Below are positions 35,103 through 44,163 of a stretch of DNA of 64,000 nt, in pieces. The notes under the pieces are model-generated. The model worked only from the letters and a program-made list of their open reading frames with translations, did no database searches and had not been told where the DNA came from. Within the stretch, counting starts at the first letter, position 1. Every line of letters starts with the position of its first letter. The position numbers and the translations under genes are program-made. Source of the stretch: an uncultured Tenacibaculum sp. (GTDB lineage: Bacteria > Bacteroidota > Bacteroidia > Flavobacteriales > Flavobacteriaceae); assembly GCF_947502995.1 (NCBI RefSeq), contig NZ_CANNBW010000001.1, positions 186,001 to 250,000 on the forward strand. Reading direction: 5' to 3'.

Positions 35103-36425
35103 ATGAGAATTTTTAAAAGAGTATTGCTACTCTTAATAGCTATTCTGCTAGTAGCTGTCTTCTATAATTATCCGAAATTAAACATTATTGCTGGTTATTC
35201 TGCAAAAAACACAGCTTCTTCAGTTTTTTTAGCGAAGCGAACTTTGCAATTTACAGATAGCACAGATACAAATTTTTCACCAATTGATTTGGCTTCTAAT
35301 AGTGTTAATGAAAATGAAAAAGAAGCTTATGCTTCTGCTTTCGGTTTGTTAACTAGAAAAGCGATTTATAGAGAAGGTTTAGGAAGTGTTTTGGTTGTTG
35401 ATGGTGTCGATTTAGATGAGAAACCTTTGGTTCCTAAAAGAGCAATTCCAGATAATAATACTCCTTTTCCGTATGGGAATTTAGATCCAATAGATTCTGT
35501 TTTTACTGAAGTTAATTATGATAAATTAAACAAAGCAGTAGGAGATATGTTTAATGATGATTATAAAACTAGAGCTTTTTTAGTTGTATATAAGGATAAG
35601 ATTATAGCTGAAAAATATGCAGATGGTTTTGATAAAAACTCATTATTACTAGGTTGGTCTATGACTAAAAGTCTTACGAGTACAGTAATGGGAATTTTGC
35701 AATGTGATGGTAAGTTAAATGTGTATGATAAAGCTCCTTTTTCGGAGTGGGCTAACGATGAAAGGAAGAATATTACCATTCATAATTTATTACAAATGAA
35801 TAGTGGTTTAGAGTGGATAGAAGATTATAATTCAATTTCAGATGTAACAAAAATGCTGTTTTTAGCTGAAGATGTAACAGATTTACAGATTAATAAGCCT
35901 TTGGTAGGAAAGCCAAACGAAACTTGGAATTATTCTTCAGGAACTACAAATGTATTGTCTGCAATTATTAGAAAGCAATTCGATTCTCATCAAGGATATT
36001 TAGATTTTTGGTATGAAGAACTGATAGATAAGATTGGAATGAATTCGATGGTTGTTGAAACAGATATGAAGGGGAATTATGTAGGATCTTCTTATTCTTG
36101 GGCTACAGCAAGAGATTGGGCTAAATTCGGGTTGTTGTATTTAAAAAATGGACAATGGAATGGTGAATCTCTTTTTGATAAAGATTGGGTAGAATATGCA
36201 ACAACACCAACACCTACTTCTGACGGTTGGTATGGAGCACAGATTTGGTTAAATGCAGGAGGAAGATATCCAGATGTACCTAAAAACATGTATTCTTTTA
36301 ATGGTTATCAGGGACAGAATGTATTTGTTTTACCAGATCAAGAAATGGTAATTGTTCGTTTAGGATTAACCAAAAATGCAGATGTTAATCATTTTCTTAG
36401 TGAGATATTAAACTCTTTTAAATGA
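35103..36425 (+). CDS. Membrane-anchored serine hydrolase (class C beta-lactamase fold)
   Basis: A 440-residue protein with an N-terminal hydrophobic segment (about 5-22). The beta-lactamase-fold domain has the SxxK motif GWSMTKSLTS (Ser186, Lys189), a Tyr-Ser-Ser motif in ETWNYSSGTTNV (the YxN position) and FNGYQGQNVFVLPD near the end. Such proteins include esterases, D-aminopeptidases and carboxypeptidases; an antibiotic-hydrolysing role is not implied. It is divergent from sufS (start-to-start about 90 bases) and ends at a very strong hairpin terminator. Confidence 0.88.
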   Translation: MRIFKRVLLLLIAILLVAVFYNYPKLNIIAGYSAKNTASSVFLAKRTLQFTDSTDTNFSPIDLASNSVNENEKEAYASAFGLLTRKAIYREGLGSVLVVDGVDLDEKPLVPKRAIPDNNTPFPYGNLDPIDSVFTEVNYDKLNKAVGDMFNDDYKTRAFLVVYKDKIIAEKYADGFDKNSLLLGWSMTKSLTSTVMGILQCDGKLNVYDKAPFSEWANDERKNITIHNLLQMNSGLEWIEDYNSISDVTKMLFLAEDVTDLQINKPLVGKPNETWNYSSGTTNVLSAIIRKQFDSHQGYLDFWYEELIDKIGMNSMVVETDMKGNYVGSSYSWATARDWAKFGLLYLKNGQWNGESLFDKDWVEYATTPTPTSDGWYGAQIWLNAGGRYPDVPKNMYSFNGYQGQNVFVLPDQEMVIVRLGLTKNADVNHFLSEILNSFK

Positions 36426-36472
36426 TAAATAAGAAAGCCTTCAAAATACTTGAAGGCTTTCTTATTTATTAT
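36426..36472. terminator. Bidirectional terminator
   Basis: A perfect 19-bp stem (36426-36444 with 36450-36468, 5-base loop AATAC), with a GC core AAGCCTTC and A/T-rich outer parts, lies between the convergent serine hydrolase and phosphate transporter genes. Confidence 0.9.
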
Positions 36473-36482
36473 ATGTGTTTTT

Positions 36483-38741
36483 TTATATTCTCACAGAAGT
36501 AGATTTTGTTGAGATGTAAAATTCATTACAGTTTTCTAAAAGGCTAACTAAAGCTCCAACTAAATCTTGAGTTTCTAGTAAAATACTAAAGTATAATGTA
36601 GTGTTTTTAGGACTCGTTTCATCTGTACGAATTCGATCTACTTGGTTTTCGATTGAGTTATACAAGTCTGAAGTTAAATCTTTTTGATCATCTAATATAT
36701 AAGTAAGATTATCAAAAGTTTTTTGGTCAAACGTCTCACTTACTTTTGTTAATAAATCACTTAATTTATTGTCAATGTTCTTAAGGTCTTTTAATTGAGA
36801 TTTCTTAAGGTTTTTGTGATTGTTGTTTACGTGATTAAATGTTATTTTAGAAATATAACTGATAGATTGAGTTACATCTTGTAAATAACTTAAAATTAAT
36901 ATATAAAACTTACTAGCTTTTACAGAAGTGTCATCTAAAGATTTAATGAAATAAAATACACCGTTTTTTAAATTCTCTATTTCCTCATTTAATTTTAAAA
37001 CGTGTTTTTCTGTTTTTCTTAATTTATTTAAATCATGAGTAGCAAGATCGTTAACAACGTTTGAATATAATTTATTCACACGTTGAGCTACGTTTGCAAT
37101 GTGTTCAGAACTTTCATCAATAATTTCGTTGATAGATAGTAATTCTGCACGCTCTACAAATTGTTGTTGCTTTTCTTCTTTGTTCTTTTTTGAGTATTGG
37201 ATAGTTGTTCTTACTAACATTGCAATTACAACTAATAATAATACAGGTATCATAGCTTGATGCCAAGAAATTAAAGAAGCAACGATAGCTGCTGCTGTAA
37301 AGGCAATGATAGCTGTTAAAAACCATCCTCCAATAACATTTAAAACACCTGCAACTCTATAAACAGCACTTTCGCGTCCCCAAGCTCTATCAGCTAAAGA
37401 TGTTCCCATAGCTACCATAAATGTTACATAAGTAGTAGAAAGAGGTAATTTCATAGATGTTGCTATAGAAATTAAAATACTGGCCATAATTAGGTTTACA
37501 GCTGCTCTTACTAAATCGAAAGCTGGTAATTCGTAAGTTTTATCTTTAGGTAATTTGATTACAGGTTTTTCAAATTTTGAATTGATATAATTTCTAGTTT
37601 TTTCTGGAATAAGAGTATTAAAACCTAAGTTTGTAAACATAGCGGCTCTAACTACTATTCTTGATAAGTTATTAGGTCTAAATTTTTCATGACCATCACC
37701 TTGTCTAGATAAGTTAATTCCAGTTTCAATAACAGCTCTAGCTTTTTTAGATGTCCATAAAGTAATTACCATAATAGCTCCAGCTACTAACAATAATGTT
37801 ACGTTTGAAGGAACTTTTTCAGCTAAAATACCCATTGAAAATTCATTAGCAGCTTCTCCAGAAAGTTGCCAGGCATTGTAAGAATTTAAAGCAGCAATTG
37901 GCACTCCAATAAAGTTTACTAAATCATTTCCAGCAAAGGCCATTGCTAAAGAAAAAGTACCAATAGCTATAATAGCTGTTAAAATGTTTATTTTAAAAAA
38001 TTTAATTAAAGCAAGTGAAATAGCAGACCATAAAGCGAAGCTTCCTGCTATAATAGCTGTTGAATTTCCTTCAATTAAATCTTTGATGTTTCCATAGAAA
38101 TGAGTTCCTTTTAAACCTTTAATAATAATAAAGTAGGTAATTGCAGTGATTGCAAATCCTCCAAATAATACATTAATATAGACAGGTTTTTTTTCAAATT
38201 CGAAAGAATAAATAATTCTTGAGAAATATTGAACGATGGCTCCAACACTAAAAGCTACAACAACAGACAAGATGATTCCTAAAATTATTTTACTTGCAGT
38301 TTCGTAGTTGATATAATTCCATATTTCTGTTACAGATTGATCTGTTCCAGATATTTTAATTAAAGCTATTGCTACCGCTGCTCCTAATAATTCAAATACG
38401 ATAGATACCGTAGTTGATGTGGGCATTCCTAAAGAATTAAAAATATCAAGCAGTAATATATCTGTGATCATAACTGCCATAAAAATGTACATGATTTCTT
38501 CGAACATGAACATATTCGGGTTAAAAATACCTTTCCTTGCAACCTCCATCATTCCACTAGAAGATACAGCACCAAAAAATACACCGACACTAGCGATGAT
38601 CATTATGGTTTTAATAGGAATAGCTTTAGAACCTATAGCTGAGTTTAAAAAGTTAACGGCATCGTTACTTACTCCTACAACTAAATCTAAAATTGCTAGT
38701 GCTCCCAGTGCAACTAGCATTAAAATAAAAGGATCTCCCAT
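36483..38741 (-). CDS. PiT-family phosphate transporter fused to a PhoU-like domain
   Basis: A 752-residue inner-membrane protein. The two Pi:cation symporter repeats carry the family signatures GVSNDAVNFLNSAIGSKAI (about 23-41) and FAGNDLVNFIGVPIAALNS (about 268-286). More membrane segments follow to about residue 520. The C-terminal about 230 residues are hydrophilic, helical and Lys/Asn/Asp-rich, resembling PhoU (LLSINEIIDESSEHIANVA, NKLRKTEKHVLKLNEEIEN). In most bacteria the PhoU-like Pit accessory protein is a separate gene; here it is fused. It imports inorganic phosphate. The metallophosphoesterase gene lies 57 bases upstream in the same direction. Confidence 0.93.
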   Translation of the reverse strand: MGDPFILMLVALGALAILDLVVGVSNDAVNFLNSAIGSKAIPIKTIMIIASVGVFFGAVSSSGMMEVARKGIFNPNMFMFEEIMYIFMAVMITDILLLDIFNSLGMPTSTTVSIVFELLGAAVAIALIKISGTDQSVTEIWNYINYETASKIILGIILSVVVAFSVGAIVQYFSRIIYSFEFEKKPVYINVLFGGFAITAITYFIIIKGLKGTHFYGNIKDLIEGNSTAIIAGSFALWSAISLALIKFFKINILTAIIAIGTFSLAMAFAGNDLVNFIGVPIAALNSYNAWQLSGEAANEFSMGILAEKVPSNVTLLLVAGAIMVITLWTSKKARAVIETGINLSRQGDGHEKFRPNNLSRIVVRAAMFTNLGFNTLIPEKTRNYINSKFEKPVIKLPKDKTYELPAFDLVRAAVNLIMASILISIATSMKLPLSTTYVTFMVAMGTSLADRAWGRESAVYRVAGVLNVIGGWFLTAIIAFTAAAIVASLISWHQAMIPVLLLVVIAMLVRTTIQYSKKNKEEKQQQFVERAELLSINEIIDESSEHIANVAQRVNKLYSNVVNDLATHDLNKLRKTEKHVLKLNEEIENLKNGVFYFIKSLDDTSVKASKFYILILSYLQDVTQSISYISKITFNHVNNNHKNLKKSQLKDLKNIDNKLSDLLTKVSETFDQKTFDNLTYILDDQKDLTSDLYNSIENQVDRIRTDETSPKNTTLYFSILLETQDLVGALVSLLENCNEFYISTKSTSVRI

Positions 38742-38798
38742 CTCTTATATTAAGATAATTAAACTCGACAAAAGTAAACACCTACGATTTGCGGTATG

Positions 38799-39710
38799 TT
38801 ACGTAATTGTTATGAAATGCTGCAAATCTACATAATTACTTAAGTTTTCAGGTCCTTCAAGAATAGTTTTAACAATTTGCATTGTACCATCTTCATTAGT
38901 AATTATATGCCACTTGATTAGCGTAATTTGATAGTTCTCTATTTCGATACCTGTAATGCATCTTGGGTGTACACAACTTCCGTCGTTAAAGTACGGTAAT
39001 TCATTAGGTTGAGGAAATCTAGGTCGGTGTGTATGACCGGTAACAACTACTTGGTTATTGTTACGTCTAATCCATTTTTCTATGTGTCTTTCTACTTTAA
39101 TTAGTTCTTTAAAGTTTTGAGCAGGACTTGTTGGGTCTTTAATTCCAATAATTTGTAGTGGTTTCCATAAATATTGAACTAAAAACCGACTCAATTTCCA
39201 AAAAGAGTAGTTAAACCAATCTGCTTGATGACCGTGAAGTAGAAAAATAGAATTGTGGTCTTTGTTTTCTAGTTTTATTGCTTCATAAAAAGGAGCGTTA
39301 GGCATCAATTCTTTGAATTCCTCTGTAGCAGATTCATAATAGTGACTTAGATTTTTTTTAATATGTTTTGGGTTTTTATAATCCATATCGTGATTTCCCC
39401 AAATAAAATGAATTCTATTCTTGTCATAGAATTTTTTTAATAGTAAAAAAGTGTCCTTGTTAGCGTTGAAGATAGAATCAAATTTATTTTCCCAAAGTTC
39501 ATCTCCATCTCCAAGTTCTATGTATGTAAATCCGTTATTAAAATATTGAGAAATGGCATAGTTGTATACTTTTCTATTGTGAGAAAAATCGTCTGCAAAA
39601 CTATTGTCACCTCGATGACAATCGGAGAAAAGTATGTATTTTGAATCCTGATTAAGCGGAAGTTTTTTTGCGTTTTTAAAAGCTCTCGATAATCGACTAT
39701 TAGCAGACAT
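38799..39710 (-). CDS. Calcineurin-like metallophosphoesterase
   Basis: A 303-residue metallophosphoesterase with all five metal motifs: FSDCHRGDN (DxH block), ELGDGDELWE, WGNHDMDY (GNHD), LLHGHQAD and VTGHTHRPRF (GHxH). The central part is helix-rich, including a long stretch before the GHTH motif, as in LpxH-like UDP-2,3-diacylglucosamine hydrolases. The 303 residues and the W-rich insert SFWKLSRFLVQYLW are unlike classical LpxH (about 240), so a cytoplasmic or membrane-facing phosphodiesterase is the safer call. It precedes the phosphate transporter and lies between two phosphate-related groups. Confidence 0.87.
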   Translation of the reverse strand: MSANSRLSRAFKNAKKLPLNQDSKYILFSDCHRGDNSFADDFSHNRKVYNYAISQYFNNGFTYIELGDGDELWENKFDSIFNANKDTFLLLKKFYDKNRIHFIWGNHDMDYKNPKHIKKNLSHYYESATEEFKELMPNAPFYEAIKLENKDHNSIFLLHGHQADWFNYSFWKLSRFLVQYLWKPLQIIGIKDPTSPAQNFKELIKVERHIEKWIRRNNNQVVVTGHTHRPRFPQPNELPYFNDGSCVHPRCITGIEIENYQITLIKWHIITNEDGTMQIVKTILEGPENLSNYVDLQHFITIT

Positions 39711-39734
39711 GGTTTGTTTTTGATAAATTTCAAT

Positions 39735-39767
39735 AAAAAAACCGAGTTTTCAAAACTCGGTTTTTAG
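39735..39767 (-). terminator. Terminator after DUF5689 lipoprotein gene
   Basis: A perfect 10-bp stem, ACCGAGTTTT with AAAACTCGGT (39741-39750 and 39752-39761) and a one-base centre, is flanked by A-runs and T-runs. It ends the TBDR-DUF5689 transcript. Confidence 0.85.
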
Positions 39768-39793
39768 TATATGTTTTAGTTTTTTACTCTTAA

Positions 39794-41218
39794 TTATTGA
39801 GCAACAACTTTTACATTATCAATTTCAAAAGTTCCATCAGATCCAGCGTCTCCACTTCCGATGTATTTGAATGCGATATAAGCACTACCAGAGAAAGAAG
39901 ATAAATCTACATCACCAGAGTTTACCCAGTTTCTGAAGAATTCTCCATCTGTAACAACAGCAGCAGGTAAAGTTGTCCAAGTAGCTGTAGTAATATTAGC
40001 TTCAGTACCATCCCAATCTGTAGAGATTAATACTTCTAATTCACTTCCGTCAGCAAAACTGTTTGAAGATTCGAAAGAGAAGAATTCGTTAGCAGTAGCA
40101 TCTAAATCAATAGAAGGAGTAATTAACCAAGTGATAGAACTTGCATCTCCAGATCTGAATGATCCAATACTAGCAGCTCTACTTCCAGAATCACCATCGT
40201 TATAGCTTCTAAATAATCTTGTCCCTTCTTCGCTGTAGTTTGTCCACCCAGCAATTGCGATATCACCAGAACCAGGAGTTCCTTCGAAATCTTCTTCAAA
40301 AATTGGAGTAAAAGTGCTTAAATCTAATGGTTGACATAAAGATTCGTTGAATTGAATATCTTCTACATCGTTTACAACAACTACGAAGTTATCACCACCA
40401 AAGTCTTTGGTTAAGATAGCGCTGATTGCTCCACCTTCAGCAGATTGCATTGTTACTTGTGAGAAGTTAGCAAATGAACTAGTTTCTAAAATAAATTCTG
40501 AAAAACCAGAACCATTACAAGCAGATAAAGTTCTTTGAGTATCGAAATCTTCGTTTGGATCTACGATAGTTAATCCATCTAATTCAGCTGGGAAAAATGC
40601 ATCTTCTATTCTTACAAATGTTCCGATTAAGTTAGCTCCAATTTCAGCTACTTTAATTGTTTTAGGTACAATAGTTTCTGTAGTTGTAGATCTAAATACG
40701 TGATTAGCTAATTGATTTTCAGAAATAACATCTATTTCGTCACTATCATCTGGGTTTACTTTTCCTCCAACAGAGATAATTCCGTCACCAGAGTTTGTTT
40801 CTCCTAAGTATAATCCATTTAAGTAAACATAAACTTCTCTACCTATGTTATATCTTGTGTAACTAGATCTTAAGTTTAAAACTACTCTAAGACCAGCAGT
40901 TGGGTTTTCTGCAGCATCTTGAATGTAAATTTCTTGGAAGAAGTTTCCTGTACGATCAGAAGAAACAACATAACCTTTTACAACGTCGTTAGCTGTAATG
41001 GCTAAAGGAGCATCACCTGAATTATATCTAGATTTAAGATCAGCAATTGATACTAAATTCCAGTTCGTGTCATTAGCAATATTACCTAAGATAATACTTA
41101 ACTCTCTGTTTTCTTCATTACCTGAAGGAGTAGGTACGTCAAAGTTATCATCAACACAAGATGATAGTAATAATGTAACTAAGATTACACTTATTATTTT
41201 AATTGAATTAATTTTCAT
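39794..41218 (-). CDS. DUF5689 surface lipoprotein with choice-of-anchor J domain
   Basis: A 474-residue lipoprotein: lipobox LLLSSC (Cys21) followed by VDDNFD, an acidic tag of the Flavobacteriia surface-export type. Residues about 35-290 match DUF5689 (segments TANDVVKGYVVSSDRTGNFF and IYIQDAAENPTAGLRVVL), an OB-fold-like beta domain. Residues about 300-474 form a choice-of-anchor J / cleaved-adhesin domain (EEDFEG, ITWLITPSIDLDATANEFFS, AYIAFKYIGSGD). It follows the TBDR by 26 bases, so receptor and surface lipoprotein are co-expressed. From memory, DUF5689 proteins often accompany secreted nucleases. Confidence 0.87.
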   Translation of the reverse strand: MKINSIKIISVILVTLLLSSCVDDNFDVPTPSGNEENRELSIILGNIANDTNWNLVSIADLKSRYNSGDAPLAITANDVVKGYVVSSDRTGNFFQEIYIQDAAENPTAGLRVVLNLRSSYTRYNIGREVYVYLNGLYLGETNSGDGIISVGGKVNPDDSDEIDVISENQLANHVFRSTTTETIVPKTIKVAEIGANLIGTFVRIEDAFFPAELDGLTIVDPNEDFDTQRTLSACNGSGFSEFILETSSFANFSQVTMQSAEGGAISAILTKDFGGDNFVVVVNDVEDIQFNESLCQPLDLSTFTPIFEEDFEGTPGSGDIAIAGWTNYSEEGTRLFRSYNDGDSGSRAASIGSFRSGDASSITWLITPSIDLDATANEFFSFESSNSFADGSELEVLISTDWDGTEANITTATWTTLPAAVVTDGEFFRNWVNSGDVDLSSFSGSAYIAFKYIGSGDAGSDGTFEIDNVKVVAQ

Positions 41219-41244
41219 AATTGAAATGTATTTTTTTAATTTTT

Positions 41245-44010
41245 TTAGAATCTATAATAAACGTTAAAGAAGTAGTTTGCACCTCTACCATACCAATATC
41301 TTGGACCAAATAATCTCTTAGGATTACTAAAGTCTTCACTTAAAGAAGTGAAGTCTCCTCTTCTAGATTGCTCGAATCCTCCAGTTCTAAATTGTTGGTC
41401 GAAGATGTTGCTAATTCCTAAAGTAAATCCAATAAATTTATTATCTCTACTTATTTTCCAAGACTTTCCACCAATTACGTTGGCAACAAAGTAACCTCCA
41501 AATTCTTCTTGTTGTAATAATCTTTTAGCTTCTACAGGGTCGTAGTCGTTAAGTGGTACACCATCAACATCAGTAAAGAATCTATCTGTTCTTAAGATTG
41601 GACTAACACCAATATAAGTATCATCAAAATAATTACCTGTCATACTTACCCACCAGTAATCTGGGTCACGATACTCGATACCTAAAGAGTATGCTTTTTG
41701 TGGACCAGAGTTTAATCTGTAGTTTTTCAGTTGTGCTTCTCCTAAATTATTAATGTTTAATTCTTGAGTATTGATATCTCTAACTGCTAATTGAACATTG
41801 CTAGGGTTGTTGCTATAAACATATTCTCCAATGTTAGCAGCTCCTTTTAAGTTTAAAGTAGAAGTTAATTTGTATTCGAAACCTAATTCTACACCTAAAT
41901 GACGTTTGTCAACACCTGTTACAATTTCTTGAGAGAATCCTTCGCTTTGTCCTCCTTGTAAGAAGAAGAAGTTAGACTCTACGCTATCTTCAATTGTAGT
42001 ATAGTATCCTGTAATTCTAGAAGTAAATCTAGGAGATCTAACGATGTAACTAGCATCAAAAGATAAAGCCTTTTCACTAGTTAAGAAATCTGTAATAATG
42101 TTACTTTCTCTAGCTTGCGTAAAAGCATCTCTTACAGTTGGAGCTTTTTCTAAATATCCAGCATTAAAATCTAAAATATGTCTACCAGATACTTTATAAG
42201 TAAATCCTCCTTTTGCTCCAAAAGTAGTAAAGTCTACTTCTGGTGATTTTCCTAATGAGTTTCTAGAATCAGTTGGGTCTAATGCTCCACTCTGATAAAA
42301 ACCTTCTCTTTGGTAAGAAGTTTTTGTGATGTCTCCCGCTACATAAAAGTCAAATTTATTGTATTTGAATTGCGCTTGTAAGAAACCATTCATCACTTCA
42401 GAGTTGATGTTGTAGTTGTATTTAAATCTGTCACCAACATTTACAATACGGTCTGGATTTAATAAATCGTTCTGTCTTTGGTTTGTACCAATACTGCTAA
42501 AACCATTAACATCTACATAACCAACAGAGTTACCTAAAAGATCTAATACATTAGCAAAATTTTCTGATTCTGATTTTGTGTATTGTACTCTACCGTTTAA
42601 AGTAATATTATCTGTAAGATCTGCTGAAAGAATAGAATTAACGTTTAAAGTATTGTTGTCTACTCTATCTTCATAAAAAACATATGCAGCATCAATTCCT
42701 TGTTGAGAATTGTTAATGTTAGCATCGTAAATAGCATTCCAATTTAATTGACCGTCATTTAAAAAACGTTGCTCAGCTTCATAAGCTCCAGCTAAATCAT
42801 TAATAGATAACCAATAACTTGGTAGGTTTCTAAATTGAATAGGGTTAGGATTTTGTCCTCCGTTAAAATCAATTCTGCTTCTACCAATTTTTCCGAACTG
42901 ATAAGAAACGTTTGTATTTACATTTACTTTGTCGTTAATTTTCCAATAATGGCTTAACATTGTGAATGGCTCCTCAACATCTTTTATTCTAGAGTTTCTG
43001 ATTTTTCCATCTTGATAACCCCAGTTAGAGTTGTAACGAATACCTTTTAAATCTACTACTTCTTGAGTGTTAGGAGAACCAACCCCTCTTTTATTAGAAG
43101 CGAAAATAGATGTTAAGTTTAAACTATGATTGTCGTTAAATATTTTTTCAACAGAAGCAAATAAAGAAGTGGCATCATAAGAAGTTCCATCTACGAAACC
43201 TTCATTACCAGCTCGTCTACTTCCAGAAACTGTAAATGCCCATCCATCTTTTAATAATCCAGATGAGTATGTTCCCATAACTCTATGTCTGTAACTTCTA
43301 TTTGAAGAAGCATAAGAAATTCTTGCGCCTTTACGGTATTGAGAAGCTCTTGTGCTGATATGAGTAGAACCTAAAACACCACCAAAAGTGTAATTAGAAG
43401 GAGCTAAACCATTTGTGAATTCTTGATTTCTTAAAACATCATTTAATCCACCCCAGTTTGCCCATTCAGGACGACCTGTTTCTAATTTGTTCATTTCTAT
43501 TCCGTTGATTAATAGTTTAGCATTATCAGAATCTAAACCACGAATTCTAAAGAAAGAAGAACTAAATTCGAAAGCAGCAGCACGTAAGTATACATCTCTA
43601 GATGACTGAAGTAAACTAGAAATGTTGTCTGCAGCACTACTATCGTCGTTTAATTCATCATCAGCGATAATAATAGTACTTAAGTCTTGGTTTTCAGAAA
43701 ACTCATCTTCATACATAAAGATGTCTCCTAAATCTACAACACTACCAGATAAAGTAACTGGATAGTTTTGAGTTTCATAACCTACTTTTTTTAAGGTAAC
43801 AATAAATTTTCCGTCAGGTAAATTTTGTAAAGCGAAAGAACCGTCAATGTTAGTAACCTGACTGTCATTCCTTCCTTCAATGCTGACTGAAACGCCTTGT
43901 AATACCTTTTCTGAGTCGCTGTCCTTAACAACTCCTTTTACAGTACTTTGTGCTATTGCCCCATAAGATATTGTAAAGCAAAACAATACTGTTAAGATAA
44001 TTTGTTTCAT
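41245..44010 (-). CDS. TonB-dependent receptor paired with DUF5689 lipoprotein
   Basis: A 921-residue outer-membrane receptor: signal peptide (ending GAIAQS), CarboxypepD_reg-like domain (about 24-108), an acidic connector with ELNDDSSAADNISS, plug (about 135-240, with FRIRGLDSDNAKLLINGIEM) and barrel ending FFNVYYRF. The acidic linker ADDELNDDSSAADN is unusual between the two N-terminal domains. The downstream partner is the DUF5689 surface lipoprotein, and a secreted endonuclease/phosphatase is encoded divergently 153 bases away. Together these suggest uptake of a nucleic-acid-derived or phosphate-containing ligand (inference). Confidence 0.92.
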   Translation of the reverse strand: MKQIILTVLFCFTISYGAIAQSTVKGVVKDSDSEKVLQGVSVSIEGRNDSQVTNIDGSFALQNLPDGKFIVTLKKVGYETQNYPVTLSGSVVDLGDIFMYEDEFSENQDLSTIIIADDELNDDSSAADNISSLLQSSRDVYLRAAAFEFSSSFFRIRGLDSDNAKLLINGIEMNKLETGRPEWANWGGLNDVLRNQEFTNGLAPSNYTFGGVLGSTHISTRASQYRKGARISYASSNRSYRHRVMGTYSSGLLKDGWAFTVSGSRRAGNEGFVDGTSYDATSLFASVEKIFNDNHSLNLTSIFASNKRGVGSPNTQEVVDLKGIRYNSNWGYQDGKIRNSRIKDVEEPFTMLSHYWKINDKVNVNTNVSYQFGKIGRSRIDFNGGQNPNPIQFRNLPSYWLSINDLAGAYEAEQRFLNDGQLNWNAIYDANINNSQQGIDAAYVFYEDRVDNNTLNVNSILSADLTDNITLNGRVQYTKSESENFANVLDLLGNSVGYVDVNGFSSIGTNQRQNDLLNPDRIVNVGDRFKYNYNINSEVMNGFLQAQFKYNKFDFYVAGDITKTSYQREGFYQSGALDPTDSRNSLGKSPEVDFTTFGAKGGFTYKVSGRHILDFNAGYLEKAPTVRDAFTQARESNIITDFLTSEKALSFDASYIVRSPRFTSRITGYYTTIEDSVESNFFFLQGGQSEGFSQEIVTGVDKRHLGVELGFEYKLTSTLNLKGAANIGEYVYSNNPSNVQLAVRDINTQELNINNLGEAQLKNYRLNSGPQKAYSLGIEYRDPDYWWVSMTGNYFDDTYIGVSPILRTDRFFTDVDGVPLNDYDPVEAKRLLQQEEFGGYFVANVIGGKSWKISRDNKFIGFTLGISNIFDQQFRTGGFEQSRRGDFTSLSEDFSNPKRLFGPRYWYGRGANYFFNVYYRF

Positions 44011-44041
44011 AAAAGTTTATATTTTTTAAAAAAAATGCCCG

Positions 44042-44049
44042 CAAACTTA
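44042..44049 (-). promoter_or_regulatory. Promoter -7 element of the DUF5689-linked TBDR
   Basis: The minus-strand reading TAAGTTTG (44049-44042) matches TAnnTTTG, 31 bases before the TBDR ATG. No clear -33 TTG is at the expected distance. Confidence 0.5.
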
Positions 44050-44116
44050 GTTTTTTTCGAGGTTGTTAATGTTAAGTTAATATTAACAAATGAGAATATT
44101 ATACACAATCAGCGAA

Positions 44117-44143
44117 TTGGCTTGAAATTTGTTTTTACTTTTG
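44117..44143 (+). promoter_or_regulatory. Promoter of the secreted endonuclease/phosphatase gene
   Basis: TTG at 44117-44119, a 16-base spacer, and TACTTTTG at 44136-44143; the ATG is at 44164. The spacer is one base shorter than the usual range. Confidence 0.5.
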
Positions 44144-44163
44144 TGCCGTTAAAAAATAATTTC

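Noticed and set aside
35103..36425. Antibiotic-resistance beta-lactamase.
   Set aside because: The SxxK fold is shared with many esterases and peptidases. There are no resistance-specific motifs or neighbours.
44002..44163. Longer N-terminus for the endonuclease/phosphatase.
   Set aside because: It would overlap the divergent TBDR gene and remove the signal peptide; the promoter elements also lie inside it.
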